Notes: generated from the letters alone by a model not told the origin. Shown: positions 39,390-51,481, counted from the first letter of the stretch. The stretch is DNA of 64,000 nucleotides from Rostratula benghalensis (GCA_013399305.1 VXAI01000118.1:741676-805675); one strand, 5' to 3'. Made by a program: numbers and translations.

Positions 39390-39770
39390 GCGAATTAAAT
39401 GCTCTCAGGCAGTGCAGCAACCTCATTCGCTCCGGGAGGTGTCAGTGTCGAAAGGCAAGGCAGTCATTGCTGGTAAATGGGCCCGTATTACAGTGACATT
39501 AGCATTTTAATGCAACTAAAGAGGAGGTAGATTGACTGTAATTCAGTATCTGGTTCCATGGCCTTGCGCAGGTCCCCTCATCGCTGCTCCACAGGGGCCC
39601 ATTATAGTTACACCGCGCTTTGGAATCTAATTGGATTTGCAAGGCAATAATGTCGTCATGTCACGGCAGTGACTCTCTTCTGCAAGCGCTATGAAATTCC
39701 GGGGCAATTAGTTATTTATGTAGGAGCAATAGTTACAGGATGATGCACGGGGTCGACAGCTTGTGCCAAG
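39390..39770. promoter_or_regulatory. Candidate CpG-retaining regulatory element
   Basis: About 15 CpGs occur in roughly 380 bp, in a region where 380 bp normally holds only a few. Examples are TTCGCTCCGGG, ACACCGCGCT, GTCGTCATGTCACGGC, AAGCGCTATG and CACGGGGTCGAC. TAAT/ATTA cores (TCTAATTGGATTTG, GGGCAATTAGTTATTT) are interspersed. It is repeat-free and has no open frame. CpG retention suggests germline hypomethylation or sequence constraint. Confidence 0.3.
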
Positions 39771-42048
39771 TTCCAGTTCAGGAGCAGCAAATGTTTTACT
39801 TTTTTTCTGAAGCCATTGCAAGGGAGTGAAATCAATCTGACAGAGATGTTTCTCCTCACCCTTCACCATAAAAGCACTGACCTGTTGCAGAGAACAGACA
39901 GGACATGAATTCTGTCTTCAGCTTCTCCTTTGGTTCAACATACAGGCTGGCATGTGCTTTGGTTTCTCTAGGTCCTGCAAATGTGATGAATGAAGGGACT
40001 GGTAGTAGCTAGAGGCACTTGTGAAACAGGACACCTATAAGCCATTCAGCTGATGGCTCTCCTGCAGGAGACTGGGTTTTTCTCCCGAAGGCAGGCCTTG
40101 CTTCACTATCTTGCCCTCTCCATTCATTTCTCCTTTCACTTGTTACTTGTTGACTATATCTGCCTCTTTTTGCCCCTTCCCTCTTTGCTCTGGCTCTCCA
40201 ACTGTCCTTCTTAACTGAGTGAGCCTAGCAGAAGACATGAGTTTAGCTGTTTTTCCTTCATCAAAGTTTGCTCCTCCCAAAAAGCTGCTCTGAAAGCAGC
40301 AGATGTGCAGATAAGAGCAAGGAGACACAAGGTGGTGACTGGGAGATGAGGGAGAAGGCAGGAGAGGGTGCCCAAGGCAGGTGTTTGCTCAGCTGAGGGA
40401 CCACAGCTCACACCTGGACAAGGAGCCGTGGCCCTGGCCCTTACTCCAGCTTCTACCATGTTTCCCCTGTGACTATAATCAAAGGCATCAGCTTGCTCAA
40501 GCTACAATTAGGCATGGTGGGTTTGCACTTTCTGCAATTCTCCCTAATGACAAAATCTTATCTATTAAGCAGAGAGAGTGTGTTTGGCAGGGACTTCCTC
40601 CCCTTTGGGGCCACAGAGTGAGATGGAGCATTGCTGTTGTTTGGCACCAAGCTCACTCTTTCATCCCTTCTGACACAGCACCTGCTGGTACCTACTGAAG
40701 CATTTAAGCTCTTCCTCTCTGTGGTGCTGTAATTTCTTTAAAATATTGTGACTTAAGAGGAATAAAAAAACTAAAACTCCTCTCCCACGCAGACCTTTGA
40801 GGTCTTGTAGGGATGTAATTATATGCACACGCAGCAGGAGCAGGAATTCCATCATTGTGGTTATTTTCCTAATGATAGGTTTATATAGCATGGTGTCATC
40901 TCTGCTTTAAAGTCAGAGCCACGTTCCCCTGGCAGCAGCTGTCCTAGGATAGTGGCATCACAGGATAAAACAACTGAAGAAATTGTCTCCCTATTGCACG
41001 TGTAAAACACAGGATGAAGTGTCCACATGCACAAAAGCAAAAGATAGAAAAGTGAGGATGGAGATTGGGCTCTGAGTGTCAACAAGGGGCTCTGCTCTGG
41101 GGCAGTGACACTGTCTCTTGCCTGAGCTGTAGACTCTCCAAGCCTCCAAATTTCAAAAGGAAAGCTGGCGCTGCTCATCATTCATAAATGTAGGTCCACA
41201 GTGACAGAGGGAGGATGTTAAATGGGTGGGATTAATGCAAACCAAAACGTCTATGAATGTTCATTATATATTTCATATTTCAGCCACCTTGAAACTCTTT
41301 GCTTCCTGCCAACAACAAACGGTAGACTTTTACTCACAGAAGTCTTAATGGGAGGCAAATTTCAAAGGTGCGCTCACAAATGTTTGTGAGAAACAGATGT
41401 TAAATGCACCCCCCCAGAAATGGTGATGAAATGCTGGCAGCGAGAGAGCAGGGACAGACCCAGGCGACTTAATCTGATCCTGTGTGGAGAAGCAGTGGTT
41501 TCAGCAAAGCTGCTTCCCAGGTGGTGACAGTGAGGCAGAGGGAGAGGAAATATTTTGTTCAGCTTGGCATGAGAACCTGCTGGAAGAAGGAGGAATAACG
41601 CCCAGCGTCTCAGGCCATCGCTCCTAATGACTGGGCTGGGCTTCTCAAAGAGGCATTCCATTTCCTTCCTCCGTCGTTTCCATTTTCCCAGTAAATGGGC
41701 TGTAAAGTCACAGCAGATTGAAGTTTGTCTATACCTCCTATAAAATATTGAAGATGCAGCTGGTATTAATCTAGTCCTGTTGTGGTATGAGGTGCATGTG
41801 TAAAGGGACTATAGATTTACGTGTGGTCTGTGGGCAGTTAAAACACCCCAAAGGTTGTTAAAGAGATTCTGAGGAGCTGGATCCCTCACTGGGTATTAAA
41901 AGCTCTTCATTAGTGCTAATGTACACTAAATTAAGGTGGCAATTAGACAGAGCATATTCATCAGGATTGTGTGTTTTAATAAATTGTGTATTTAACATGA
42001 TTACATTTTATTGACTTCTGCAGTAATAGCGTATTTTTCTCTTTACAG

Positions 42049-42138
42049 GACAAGCTTGGCTGGAAAGAGATACATGGGACACACAGGCAATTAAAGACTA
42101 GAATAGACATTGTGCTTCAAGTCCCAAGATTTGCAAAG
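42049..42138 (+). other. Candidate non-coding 5' leader exon of TSPAN18
   Basis: A 90-bp segment is framed by a good acceptor (pyrimidine-rich tract and CTTTACAG, AG at 42047-42048) and a donor AAAG|GTGTGT (GT at 42139-42140). It lies 6.2 kb upstream of the first coding exon on the same strand. It has no long reading frame; ATG 42074 opens a six-codon uORF (MGHTGN) closing at 42094. Mammalian TSPAN18 has several untranslated first exons, so a leader exon here is expected in principle. The call rests on splice-site quality alone and could be a chance pair. Confidence 0.35.
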
Positions 42139-45100
42139 GTGTGTCTTGTTTAGAGCTCTTTCTTTCTTTCTGTGTGCCAGGTGCTTCCTCTGTGGCTCTG
42201 CCATGGCAGGTTAGGTGTGACGTGCAGGAGAGAGGTAAGAAATACACAGCTCCTCTGCCATTGTATCACCTGCGAGGCGTACTGCAGAAGTCACCCCTCT
42301 TTGGTCTCCTAATTAAAGTGTCCCAAATCTCTGTTCTATCTAGAGGAGCAGACTGTGCAAAAATAATACTTGGAGAGGGTTTTTTGGAAGGCACCACCTG
42401 TTAGATGTATTCTTTTAGCAGAAAACCCACTGCTTTGATTTAAAAGAGTTGGATAGTGCTTGCAGATAATGAACACAAAAATCCTCTTGGGAGAGCGGTA
42501 CTCCAGGAAGGCAGGCAACCATACCTTCATACCTGCAAACAAAAGGGTGGGCTGCAATGTTGTTGGGGATAGGACGCAGTAGAGCATTGCCATGTTGTGG
42601 TTCTTAACCGCTGGTGCAGGTTGAGCTTCAGGGATACTTCTAGTGACATCTCAGCTCAAACAGCCTCTAGAAATTGATGCACTGACTTGGAAGAGAATTT
42701 GCTCCACGTTTTCTAATTCCTTTGAAGTGTGTCTGGCTGTGGTTCTGGGGAGCTTCAAATGTGTCTTCTGATTTTATTTGTTTGCATTGTGCATGAATAT
42801 GGAAGTAGGTGTGAGTTAGCACCATTTGCTCTTCAAGACGTTAGCTAATATTTTGTATGAAGTACTGCAGAGCTGGTTCTTAGATTTTAAAGTAAGCAAT
42901 GGATCAGTTCAGTGGACAAGGTCTTCATTATGTTGATGACAAAGAGATATTTATGTGAAAAGAAGATATAATGGGCAATGCAATAGAAGTGACTGAAAAA
43001 GTGGTTTGCCTGAGGATTGGCCAAGGTAAGCTCTAGATGTCTCTTCCAGACTTGGTTATTCTGTGATTTCTGTCAAATATTCAAGATGAGAAAGCTGTGA
43101 TGAGCCATCAGGCAAACGCACAATGTCTGAATTTTATATTGTGAAATGTGAATAGACTGTAGAGGTATGTTAGGGGTGAGGATTATGTGCCTGAAATGGT
43201 AGGCAAAGGAAAATGGTTCACGCATTTGTTTCAGTAGAGGGTAGAAGTGGTATGATGTGGAAGATGCGGGGATTGAGACTGGTGAAGGTAAGGTGCTCCT
43301 GCGTGTTCTGATAGACTGACACATCCAAGGGATTCTTTTGCTCCCTTCATGACTTGGACATAATTTGGACAGCTGATTTGAAAAATCTTTTCACAAGGAG
43401 GGTAGTCAAATGTTGGAAGAGGTTCCCAGGGAGACTGGGGAATCTCAGTCCTTGAAGATACTCAAAACTTAATTGATGTGACCCTGAGCAACTTGCTCTG
43501 ACTTTGAAGGTGGATCAAACTTTGGAATTGGCCCAGATTGGAGGCGGTGGGTGTTTGTACTCAATGACATCTGGAGGTTCTGTCCAACCTAAGTTCAGGG
43601 ATTCCATCTCCAAGGCAAAGGTAAAGGAAAAATCACAGTGAAACCGCAGGCTTCAGTCCAGTGTGAAAGGGATGTGGGGGTAGAGGGAAATGTCAGTGGT
43701 AGCAAAGAAAACCTTGGAAGCAGTTTTTGGGGGTGTGGTTGAGCAGCTGCCTTCAGATATGTGAAGTTCAAGGTAGTTGCAAGGCATGCAAAAGCAAATG
43801 TCAGAAGGAAGGAAATAAATGGTGGCTGGAGAACAAAAAAATTGCATTGCATTGAAAAACTAGACGTTATTCCGAACTGATTACAGCAGCTGGGGTACAT
43901 TTCCTGGCTAAACTGCTGGGGATTTTTAGCCTCCCTGCCACTTAAAATCCATATTGAGGGGGGAGAAATGTAGAATAATCTGCCTAAGAAAAAGCTGAAC
44001 ATTTATAGCTACATTTCAGACAAAAACAAATGCATCTCATATGTCTCTCAGGTCTGGGATGGGACAAGCCAAGGAAGCATCTGTCAGCCGCTGTCTTCTG
44101 CAGCTCTGGTTGTTAATGTTTGCTTAGTGTTAAATGTCTCCTGTAGTGGAGAACTTAATCTGTCACAAACTTGGGGCCTGGAGGAGGGGGCAGAAGATAT
44201 TTTTAAAAGGTAGACTAAGACATATGTGTTCAGTTTTTTATCACACTTGCATCAGTGTGTAGTAGGAGTATCTTACAAAACTTGTCTTTTGAGTGTCTTT
44301 TGAGGCTTAAAAAGAAAAGGGGAAGGAAAAAACAGCTCTGTGGGTCAGGATTGGTCTTTCACATCCGTTATTTTCTCCCTGTCATCAGGGACTTCAGGTA
44401 ACTTCAGCTAATTAGTAAGGCAGCAGTTGCCACAAATGGTTTCGTAATTTGCATTATTTGTAAGTAATGTTATTTACATTTTGCTTGTGGTGTTTGTAAA
44501 TAGCATTAGTTATATACTCTTCAAAGTCTGGAGCACTGCTGTATAAATGAAGTAGATGGCAATATACTTCATATATGCTGGAGGGCTGGAACTCTGACAT
44601 GAAACACGTTTAAAGTGCTACATAAGAGGTCAGATTGTGCTTTTGGTTGACCTGCCCTGTTTTGATCATTGCAATCCCAAGATCCAAAAGGTGGTGTTGC
44701 ATCGGCTGTTTGGGGCTCTGGGTACCCAGCAAAGACTGGGAAGGGTATGATCTGCTGGTATGTGCGGGTCTTTCCAAGCTCTCAGTTCCAGCACTGAAAC
44801 AGTTGCTCAGAGCTCCCGTTTCTCACATCACATCAGTGGGTTGGCATTTTTTGGACATTTCACTTGAGTTTTTGCAATGTGGAAGCTCTTACATGGTCTG
44901 TCCTTGGTTTTGCCAGCCCAGACCTCACACTGCAGCCACTGACTTCCATTTCCACATCCTGAGTTGGAAGGACTTTGGGCTTTGTAAGCCCCTCTGGGTG
45001 TGTTCCTGCCTTGAATCACAGCACAATTAGTAGGGTTGTGCTTAGTTGTTGCTTTGCTATGTGGGTGTAGAAATTACAAACCCAAGCCCAGCACCACCAC

Positions 45101-46112
45101 TGTGGATAATTTCTTGCCCAGGCCAATGAGGGAATCCTCCCTTGTCAACGCTGAGTGTGCCTCTGTTTGTGTTGCTCCCAGGTTTCTGTGGCTGTGTGGC
45201 CCTGATGGTGACATTCTCAGGACCCAATTGATCCATGGATTTAGGGTCTGCCTTCCCTGCTCATGCCTAAAAAAGATTTTAACGTATTGAGTGGATGCAC
45301 GAGCAGGAGCAATGCAAGGAACCATAGCTTGGGTTTGTCTTTAAAAAGAAAAAAACGGTTCCAAGGGAGCCTGCTCCTCCTGCAGAGGAAGCAGACCCAG
45401 ACATGAAACATAGAGTAAGGCAGGAACGTGATTTATCCACTCTACCAAGCAACAAGATAGCGTCAGACTCAGGAGAAGCCTATGCTTCCTAGACCACAGG
45501 CAATGTTTTTCATGTGGGTGCCTCTGCAGGGAGATGAGTGTAAATGATGTGAAGTGGCACAATCTGGCTAAGCTGGTTTTCTTTTTGTTCCTTTTTTGCC
45601 TAAGGCTACTATGATATGGATCATGTGGGTGTGTGCTCAAGGCTGCAGGACTTAGAAGTTTCAGACTTTGGTTAATATATTGAGATTTAGCCATCCTTTG
45701 TTTCATTGCAGCATAAATTTTTTGCACGGTGATGGGAACATCTGGCTGCCACTAATTCTGGGTCTGCTGAAGTTCCATTTTTCTGCATTTCCACATCCCT
45801 CTCTACTACAGTGCCCAACCTCATGGGTTAGCAGAGATGAAGGTTCACCTTTCCCATGAAACTGAAGAATTCCCTCCCCAGCTCCTTACCCTTCTGGACA
45901 TCAAGATCTCTGTACTCTGTGAGATTTATAGTCACAGCTTTAAACACTGTCAGGAAGCTGTGGGCATCTCCAAGCCCACATCAGAGGTCTGCGCCCCACT
46001 CCATCTCTGCCATTCACCATTTTGGCTGTGAGTCTCTCTGGGCAGAACTCCCTGGCAGTGTATCAGAGGTATAAGAAAATAAACTTCTTAAAGCCCAGAA
46101 AGCCCCCTTCAT
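42139..46112. other. Non-coding sequence, probably 5' intron of TSPAN18
   Basis: Apart from the decayed CR1 (43383-43610) and a weak CR1-tail-like stretch at 43030-43073, I see no defined feature. Frames of up to 135 codons (43595-44002 minus, 44635-45030 plus) show no family motif. Confidence 0.6.
43383..43610 (+). mobile_element. Decayed CR1 LINE 3' fragment
   Basis: AATCTTTTCACAAGGAGGGT, AGGTTCCCAGGGAGACTGG, AGTCCTTGAAGATACTCAAA and CTGAGCAACTTGCTCTGACT follow the CR1 3' region; the end near TCTGTCCAACCTAAGTTCAG is diverged and seems interrupted by unrelated sequence around 43505-43565. A similar weak tail-like stretch (CTAGATGTCTCTTCCAGAC, ATTCTGTGATTTC) lies at 43030-43073. Confidence 0.7.
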
Positions 46113-46756
46113 ACAGGGCTGCATCCCCAGCAGTGTGGCCAGGAGGGAGAGGGGGAGGATTCTGCCCCTCTACTCTGCTCTGGTGAGACCCCATCTGGTA
46201 TACTGTGTGCAGCTCTGGAGTCCTCCACACAGGAAGGACATGGACCTGTCGGGCCCAGAGGAGGCCAAGAAGATGATCAAGGGCTGGAGTCCATTTGCTG
46301 TGAGGACAGGCTGAGAAAGTTGGGGTTGCTCAGCCTGAAGGTCTCCAAGGAGACCTTGTAGCAGCCTTCAGTCCCTAAAGCGGCTCCAGGAGAGATGGGG
46401 AGGGACTCTTGATCAGGGAGTGGAGTGACAGACTGAGGGGGGATGGTTTTAAACTGAAAGAAGGGATGTTCAGATTAGATATTAGGAAGAAATTTTTTAC
46501 TGTGAGGGTGGTGAGACACTGAAACAAGTTGCCCAGAGAACTGTGGCTGCCCCATCTCTGGAAGGGTTCAAGGGGAGTAGGACTAGATGATCTCTACAGG
46601 TCCCCTTCCAACTGCTACAATTCCATGAAACAATTCTGTGAAAGGATAGGCTGGATGAGGCTTTGAGCAACCTGGTCTAATGGGAGGTGTCCCTGCCCAT
46701 GGCAAGGGGTTGGAACTGGTCCCTTCCATTCTGAACCATTCTATGAATCTATGAAA
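46113..46756 (+). mobile_element. CR1 LINE with a smaller CR1 tail nested inside
   Basis: Outer element: GGCTGCATCCCCAGCAGTGT, CACAGGAAGGACATGGACCT, GACTCTTGATCAGGGAGTGG and the tail ACCATTCTATGAATCTATG. Between 46575 and about 46642 the outer sequence is broken by GTAGGACTAGATGATCTCTA...ACAATTCTGTG, the 3' tail of another CR1 subfamily, after which the outer copy resumes with AGGCTGGATGAGGCTTTGAG. The outer copy is therefore the older insertion. Confidence 0.9.
46575..46642 (+). mobile_element. Nested short CR1 3' tail
   Basis: About 65 bp with the signature GGACTAGATGATCTCTACAG, CCTTCCAACTGCTACAATTC and a terminal AATTCTGTG. It interrupts the host CR1 between GGTTCAAGG and AGGCTGGATG. It has its own complete tail, as expected of a heavily 5'-truncated insertion. 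Confidence 0.75.
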
Positions 46757-48379
46757 GAAAAATATTGCCCTCATTCTCAGGGCAATTCTCAGGTTGAATT
46801 GAGGTTTGTTTTTCTCCAGAAGTGAGGTGGCCTGTGAGACTGGCTTTGTGGATATGCTTGGGATTCCTCTGGCAAAGGGGGTTCCCTTGACAGTACCCAG
46901 CCAGCAGAGACATGCTGCTGCCCTACCCTGGGCAAGCAAAGTTGTGGAGGGAAAGCACCTACACATCCACATGAGCTCCTGTATCTGTCATTTATGTCTC
47001 TGCCTGTTTTGCCGGTAGGAAGGAACTGATAAGACTTTTAAACAGAATGAAAGAGGTGCAGCAAACACCCCCCCCGTATGATATGAATCTGGTTGTTTGC
47101 CTCAGGCAGCTCCTTGCTAGGAGCACTGCCTGGCATGGGTTTTCTCGGCCCTTTGGCTAAAGCAGAGTATTTTATTTCTGGCCTGGTGAAAACCTTGGGT
47201 AATTTCTGTTGGGTTTTTTTTTTTTCTATTATGTGAATTGAATGTCCGTTTCACATAGAATATCATTGGATGCAGGTCTGTTTAGGGAATGGCATTCACA
47301 GTGGAGGAAAGGCAAGAGATGGGTTGAGAAGCATGTGGGCTTTGGGAGGGCCTCTCTAGGGAGCTAAGGAATCTTGTGTTTGCCTATGTCTCCATCCCTC
47401 TGTGCACAGTGCCATGGCTGCATTATCTTCTGTTTCAGTGAAAGTTTCACTATTTTATGTATTTAGTTGTCTATCCCTCTAGGGTGATACAGTTGCATAC
47501 TGGGAGACAGTCACTTCATTAAAGAGCAAGCTTTTTGGGGTAGAAACTTTCTTCTAATGTAGCCTCACCTGGTCAGGATTTATAGCTTCCAATAGAAGTT
47601 TTACCCCAAGTAGTTTTCCTAAGTCAGACATAGACTTTCAAAACTGGTTCAGGTTCCTTAGCATTTTTCCTGGGACTAAAAGCTTTACTGACTCTGATCC
47701 ATGGGCTCTGCGTGCAGAAGAGCTGTGTGGGGTGGGGGTGTAGAAAACCAGGGCTTGGGTGGCACAGTAACATTTCACACTGTGTGACAAGCAGGCATTG
47801 GGCCCCAGGCTGAGTAACAGTGTAAGCACAGTCTCCCGAGGCCCTCCCGTGTCCACACACGATGGGCACTCCTAGCCCAGCTCCTCCAGATGTTTCCCTG
47901 AAAATGCTGACCTTCTTTACATGGCATTCATTCTGTGGAGGAAGCTTGTATGGAGCTAACTGTCTAGAAACACGCACTAATGAGCCTTTCAAATTTGTCC
48001 ATTTTTGTCATGAACTAGGCAGGTATGTTCAGTACTTCTTATACTTGACAGGCTTTAGGGACTTGGGGAAGGGGGGGGATATCTTAATGTGCAGAGGGAT
48101 ATTTTTTCCCATATCTTAGTCTGCAGGCAAGGCCAGACCTTTCCTCTCCCGCAACTTCCACTTCGCGTCTGCATTCTCCTTTAGACCTGGAAGAATGCAA
48201 AGGAACTCAGCAGTGATCATTATCTCTAACTAGCCTGTGGCTACATTGCCTTGTTCAGGTCAGAAATGAGCCCTTCTGTATAAATATCTCCCCAGGATCT
48301 GGGGAAAATACAAATGGCAGTAGGATTGTGTCACTCCAATAAAAACTGAGCATGCTGAGGAAGTGCTGGTGTTTTGCAG
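46757..48379. other. Non-coding sequence just upstream of the first coding exon
   Basis: It holds the possible U2-like fragment at 47139-47185, a T13 run at 47213-47225 and a G9 run at about 48070. There is no CpG island, TATA-type promoter or further exon that I can support, so the coding exon is likely reached by splicing from further upstream. Confidence 0.55.
47139..47185 (+). pseudogene. Possible U2 snRNA 5'-end fragment
   Basis: TTTCTCGGCCCTTTGGCTAA at 47141-47160 matches the start of U2 snRNA (CTTCTCGGCCTTTTGGCTAA) at about 18 of 20 positions. Downstream similarity fades quickly and no Sm site or later U2 stem follows. It may be a truncated retropseudogene or a chance match. Confidence 0.22.
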
Positions 48380-48471
48380 GAAGAACTGAATCAAGGAGCC
48401 TGAAGACCATGGAGGGAGACTGTTTGAGCTGCATGAAGTACCTGATGTTTCTTTTCAATTTCTTTATATTT
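48380..48471 (+). CDS. TSPAN18: TSPAN18 first coding exon (29 nt of leader plus codons 1-21)
   Basis: Coding starts at ATG 48409-48411 in a strong Kozak context (A at -3, G at +4) and runs to 48471, followed by the donor GTAAGT. It encodes [12 protein letters not shown] and the first half of TM1. Cys5 and Cys8 are the juxtamembrane cysteines. The 5' edge is inferred: the best acceptor is TTTTGCAG ending at 48379, whose pyrimidine tract is short, so the true leader boundary is less certain than the coding part. There is no upstream ATG in the 29 leader bases. Confidence 0.93.
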
Positions 48472-51400
48472 GTAAGTATTTATAATTTATTTTCTCTCTT
48501 GAATCCTCCTGTTCTCAGCAGCCTGCTGCTCCCCAGCAGGATAGGCTGGAATTTGGTCAAGTTGACATGGTACAGAATATCCCCTTGGCTTTGCACGAGC
48601 AATCACTGAGAGTTTTGCAGCATCCAGTGATGCTCAGATGTTCAGAAAGGCAGCACAGTGGTCACTGTCGGCTGAGTTATTCCCGTCCTTGGAGAAGGGA
48701 GGACAGAGGGAAAGCTGGAACTATAGTGTACATGGCCTGCCTTTCGATGGGAGGCCAAGAAGAAATTGTTTTCTAGTCCTGGGTGCCCTGATGAAGTTTC
48801 CCCTAGGAAACACAGTCATTTTCATGCCACATATAGAGTCATCCCTGGGGAACCTGTTGCTCTTGTCTTTGACAAGACGGGTGGGAACCCCCAGCCGCTC
48901 TGGACTATGTGGAGGTGGTGGGGTTCCTGCGTGCCCCTTCACTGGGCTGTCCCTTGCAGATGTGGCAGCAGCTGGAGACTCAGTCTTGCAGTGTTAGGGA
49001 GGGAGTAAACAGTAGAGGGACATGTCAAGCAAAAAAGTGATAATTTAGTGAGCAAGAGACACTAAGTGTAGCATGTCAGCAGTCACCTGCTCGGCAGGGA
49101 ATATATGCCATGGAGAAAAAATTCTCCAGATAAACACTAGATCAAAAGATAGCAATGACTCCAGTTTTCCAGCAGCAGTTGTTTTATATTACTCTTCCTG
49201 GAATGCTGTGTCCACCTCTGGGGTCCCCAACACAGGAAGGACATGGACCTCTTGGAATGGATCCAGAGAAGGCAATGAAGATGCTCCAAGGGCTGGAGCA
49301 CCTCTGCTGTGAGGACAGTCAGAGAGAGCTGGGAAAGTTCTGGAGAAAAGGAGGCTCTGGGGAGACCTTAGATCCCCTTTCCAGTCCCCAGAAGGGGGTT
49401 CCAGGAGAGATGGGGAGGGACTCTTGATCAGGGAGTAGAATGATAGGATAAGAAGTAATGTTTTTAAACTGACAGAGAGGAGATTTAGATGAGATATTAG
49501 GAAGAAATTCTTTAATGTGAGGGTGGTGAGACACTAGTGCAGGTTACCCAGAGAAGCCGTTGTCTGCTCCATCCCTGGAGGTGTTCAAGGCCAGGCTGTA
49601 TGAGGCTTTGAGCAGCCTGGTCTGGTGGGAGGTGTCCCTGCCTATGATGTGGAGGTTGGTACTGGATGATCCTTAAGGTCCCTCTGACCCAAACCATTCT
49701 ATGTTTCTGTGTTGACCTGTCTCCCTCTCTCTCCTCTCCCTATGCCCTGACAGCTCGGAGGAGCGTGCCTGCTGGGTGTGGGGATCTGGGTCATTGTGGA
49801 TCCCACAGGTTTTCGAGAGATAGTGGCTGCAAACCCTCTGCTCTTCACGGGGGCGTACATCATGCTGGCCATGGGAGCGATGCTCTTTCTGCTGGGTTTC
49901 CTCGGCTGCTGTGGTGCCATCCGTGAGAACAAATGCCTCCTGCTTTTTGTAAGTGTCCCCTGTGTTTTCTGTTGGCCTTTCAATGTTTCCCAAGAATGGG
50001 CATGACTCTAAAACTAGTCAGTGCTCTAGTAAGTGCATGAATGGGTGTGTGTCATTATAGCCATTATTCCCTTAGAAAATAAATAGGTTTAGGGCACTTT
50101 TGTGTACAGCTAGCAATATAGAGAATTTGTTTCTTTCCTGTGCCAGACTTGAACCCAATGCATATGGAGTTTAAGAGTGCATTTTAGCTCTAAATACACT
50201 TTAGAGTGTATTTTTGGTCCTGTTTTGGGGGGATTTTTTATTTTATTTTTTACTTTTATACAGTGACTAAACCCAGTCCTCTGTTGTCCACCCAAAACCC
50301 ATAGCTCTGCTTGTGGATTCTTTCATCACTAGTTCACAAGGCAAAGGGAACACGTAGAGCAATGCATGAAGGCCCCCCTGAAATGGAGGCCTTGTATTGC
50401 AGCTCACAGTACCTGGTCACTCCCTGGTGCAGTCTGCTCTGTTCCTAAAATCAACCAGATTTGTTATCTCTGGGAAACTTCCCCCCCGAAAGATAGGGTT
50501 AAATTTTAGCTCATGTACTATTTGCAAAGAGTAGTACTTGCAATTTCAAAATAAGTCATTTTTGACCTACACTATAAGTTCTGATAGTGCAGGTTTTCCA
50601 GCCATTACCTCTTAACTGGAAGGTATTATTAGTAATGCGTCAAATGCAAAGATCATTATTTTTACTTTTGTCAAATGTGACCTTTTGTTTCTCCCTTTGG
50701 CTCTGTTGTTGGGGGGGGGGGTTGTTTTGTTTTGGGTTTTTTCTGTTGGGTCTTTTGTTTTTTAACTCTTAATCTTACTGTGTTTTGTTATGATTGTACC
50801 TTGCGCAGCCACTTCACAGTGGAAAAAGAGGCTTCTCTCTAACTTTAAAGAGAACAGAAAAATTTTGATGGTGAAACTGTTCTTTCTGAGAGATGAGCCT
50901 GACTCCACTGATAAATTTTCTCTGGTGCTTGGCTCACCCACCCCTTGAAATCATAGCCTGCTTATGAAAGCCCTTTTCTGGAAGGCAATGTGAGTTTGAG
51001 TTGTAGTGACTCGTGTTAGAAGTAAATCAGAAAACCAAATGTATCACCTTTGAAATCATAAAGATATGTCTGGAGGAACCTAATAAAATGCAAAGGATCA
51101 GGCACAGTGAGCCCAAGGTTACTTCAAAGCCTGTCCCTGTCAGTTTAAGAAACTGAAAGTTATGTTTGATGAGATGTATTGATCGTAAGTGAATGGGAGA
51201 GTAGTATTTTCAGTTTGGACCATGTCTGCTGTGGACTTGGCTGGAAGAAGAGAGCTCTGTTCCATGCCCTTCCCCAATTTAACATCATAGAGTTACATCG
51301 CAGTTTGAATTTTCCTCCTGGTGTTTTAGTTACACTCTAGTGCACCCAATTTTCTGGGCTGGAGGTAATGCCACAGACCAGGAGAAACTCTAAAAATAGT

Positions 51401-51481
51401 TACCGGATGAGGAATTAGTGTTCCGCATGTGGATGAGTATCTGTGCTGATATCAAGCAAAAAGAGATATGTTGCTAATTTC

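Larger units (their letters stand above)
36911..42048. other. Non-coding sequence upstream of the candidate leader exon
   Basis: It contains the AT repeat and assembly gap (37381-37456) and the CpG-retaining element (39390-39770). The 180 bp before 42049 are AT-rich, with ATTAGTGCTAATG and CAATTAGACAGAG, and end in the acceptor tract. No coding exon recognised. Confidence 0.6.

Noticed and set aside
43595..44002. 135-codon minus-strand frame
   Set aside because: Low-complexity Pro/Ser/Phe-rich translation beside a decayed CR1; no recognisable product.
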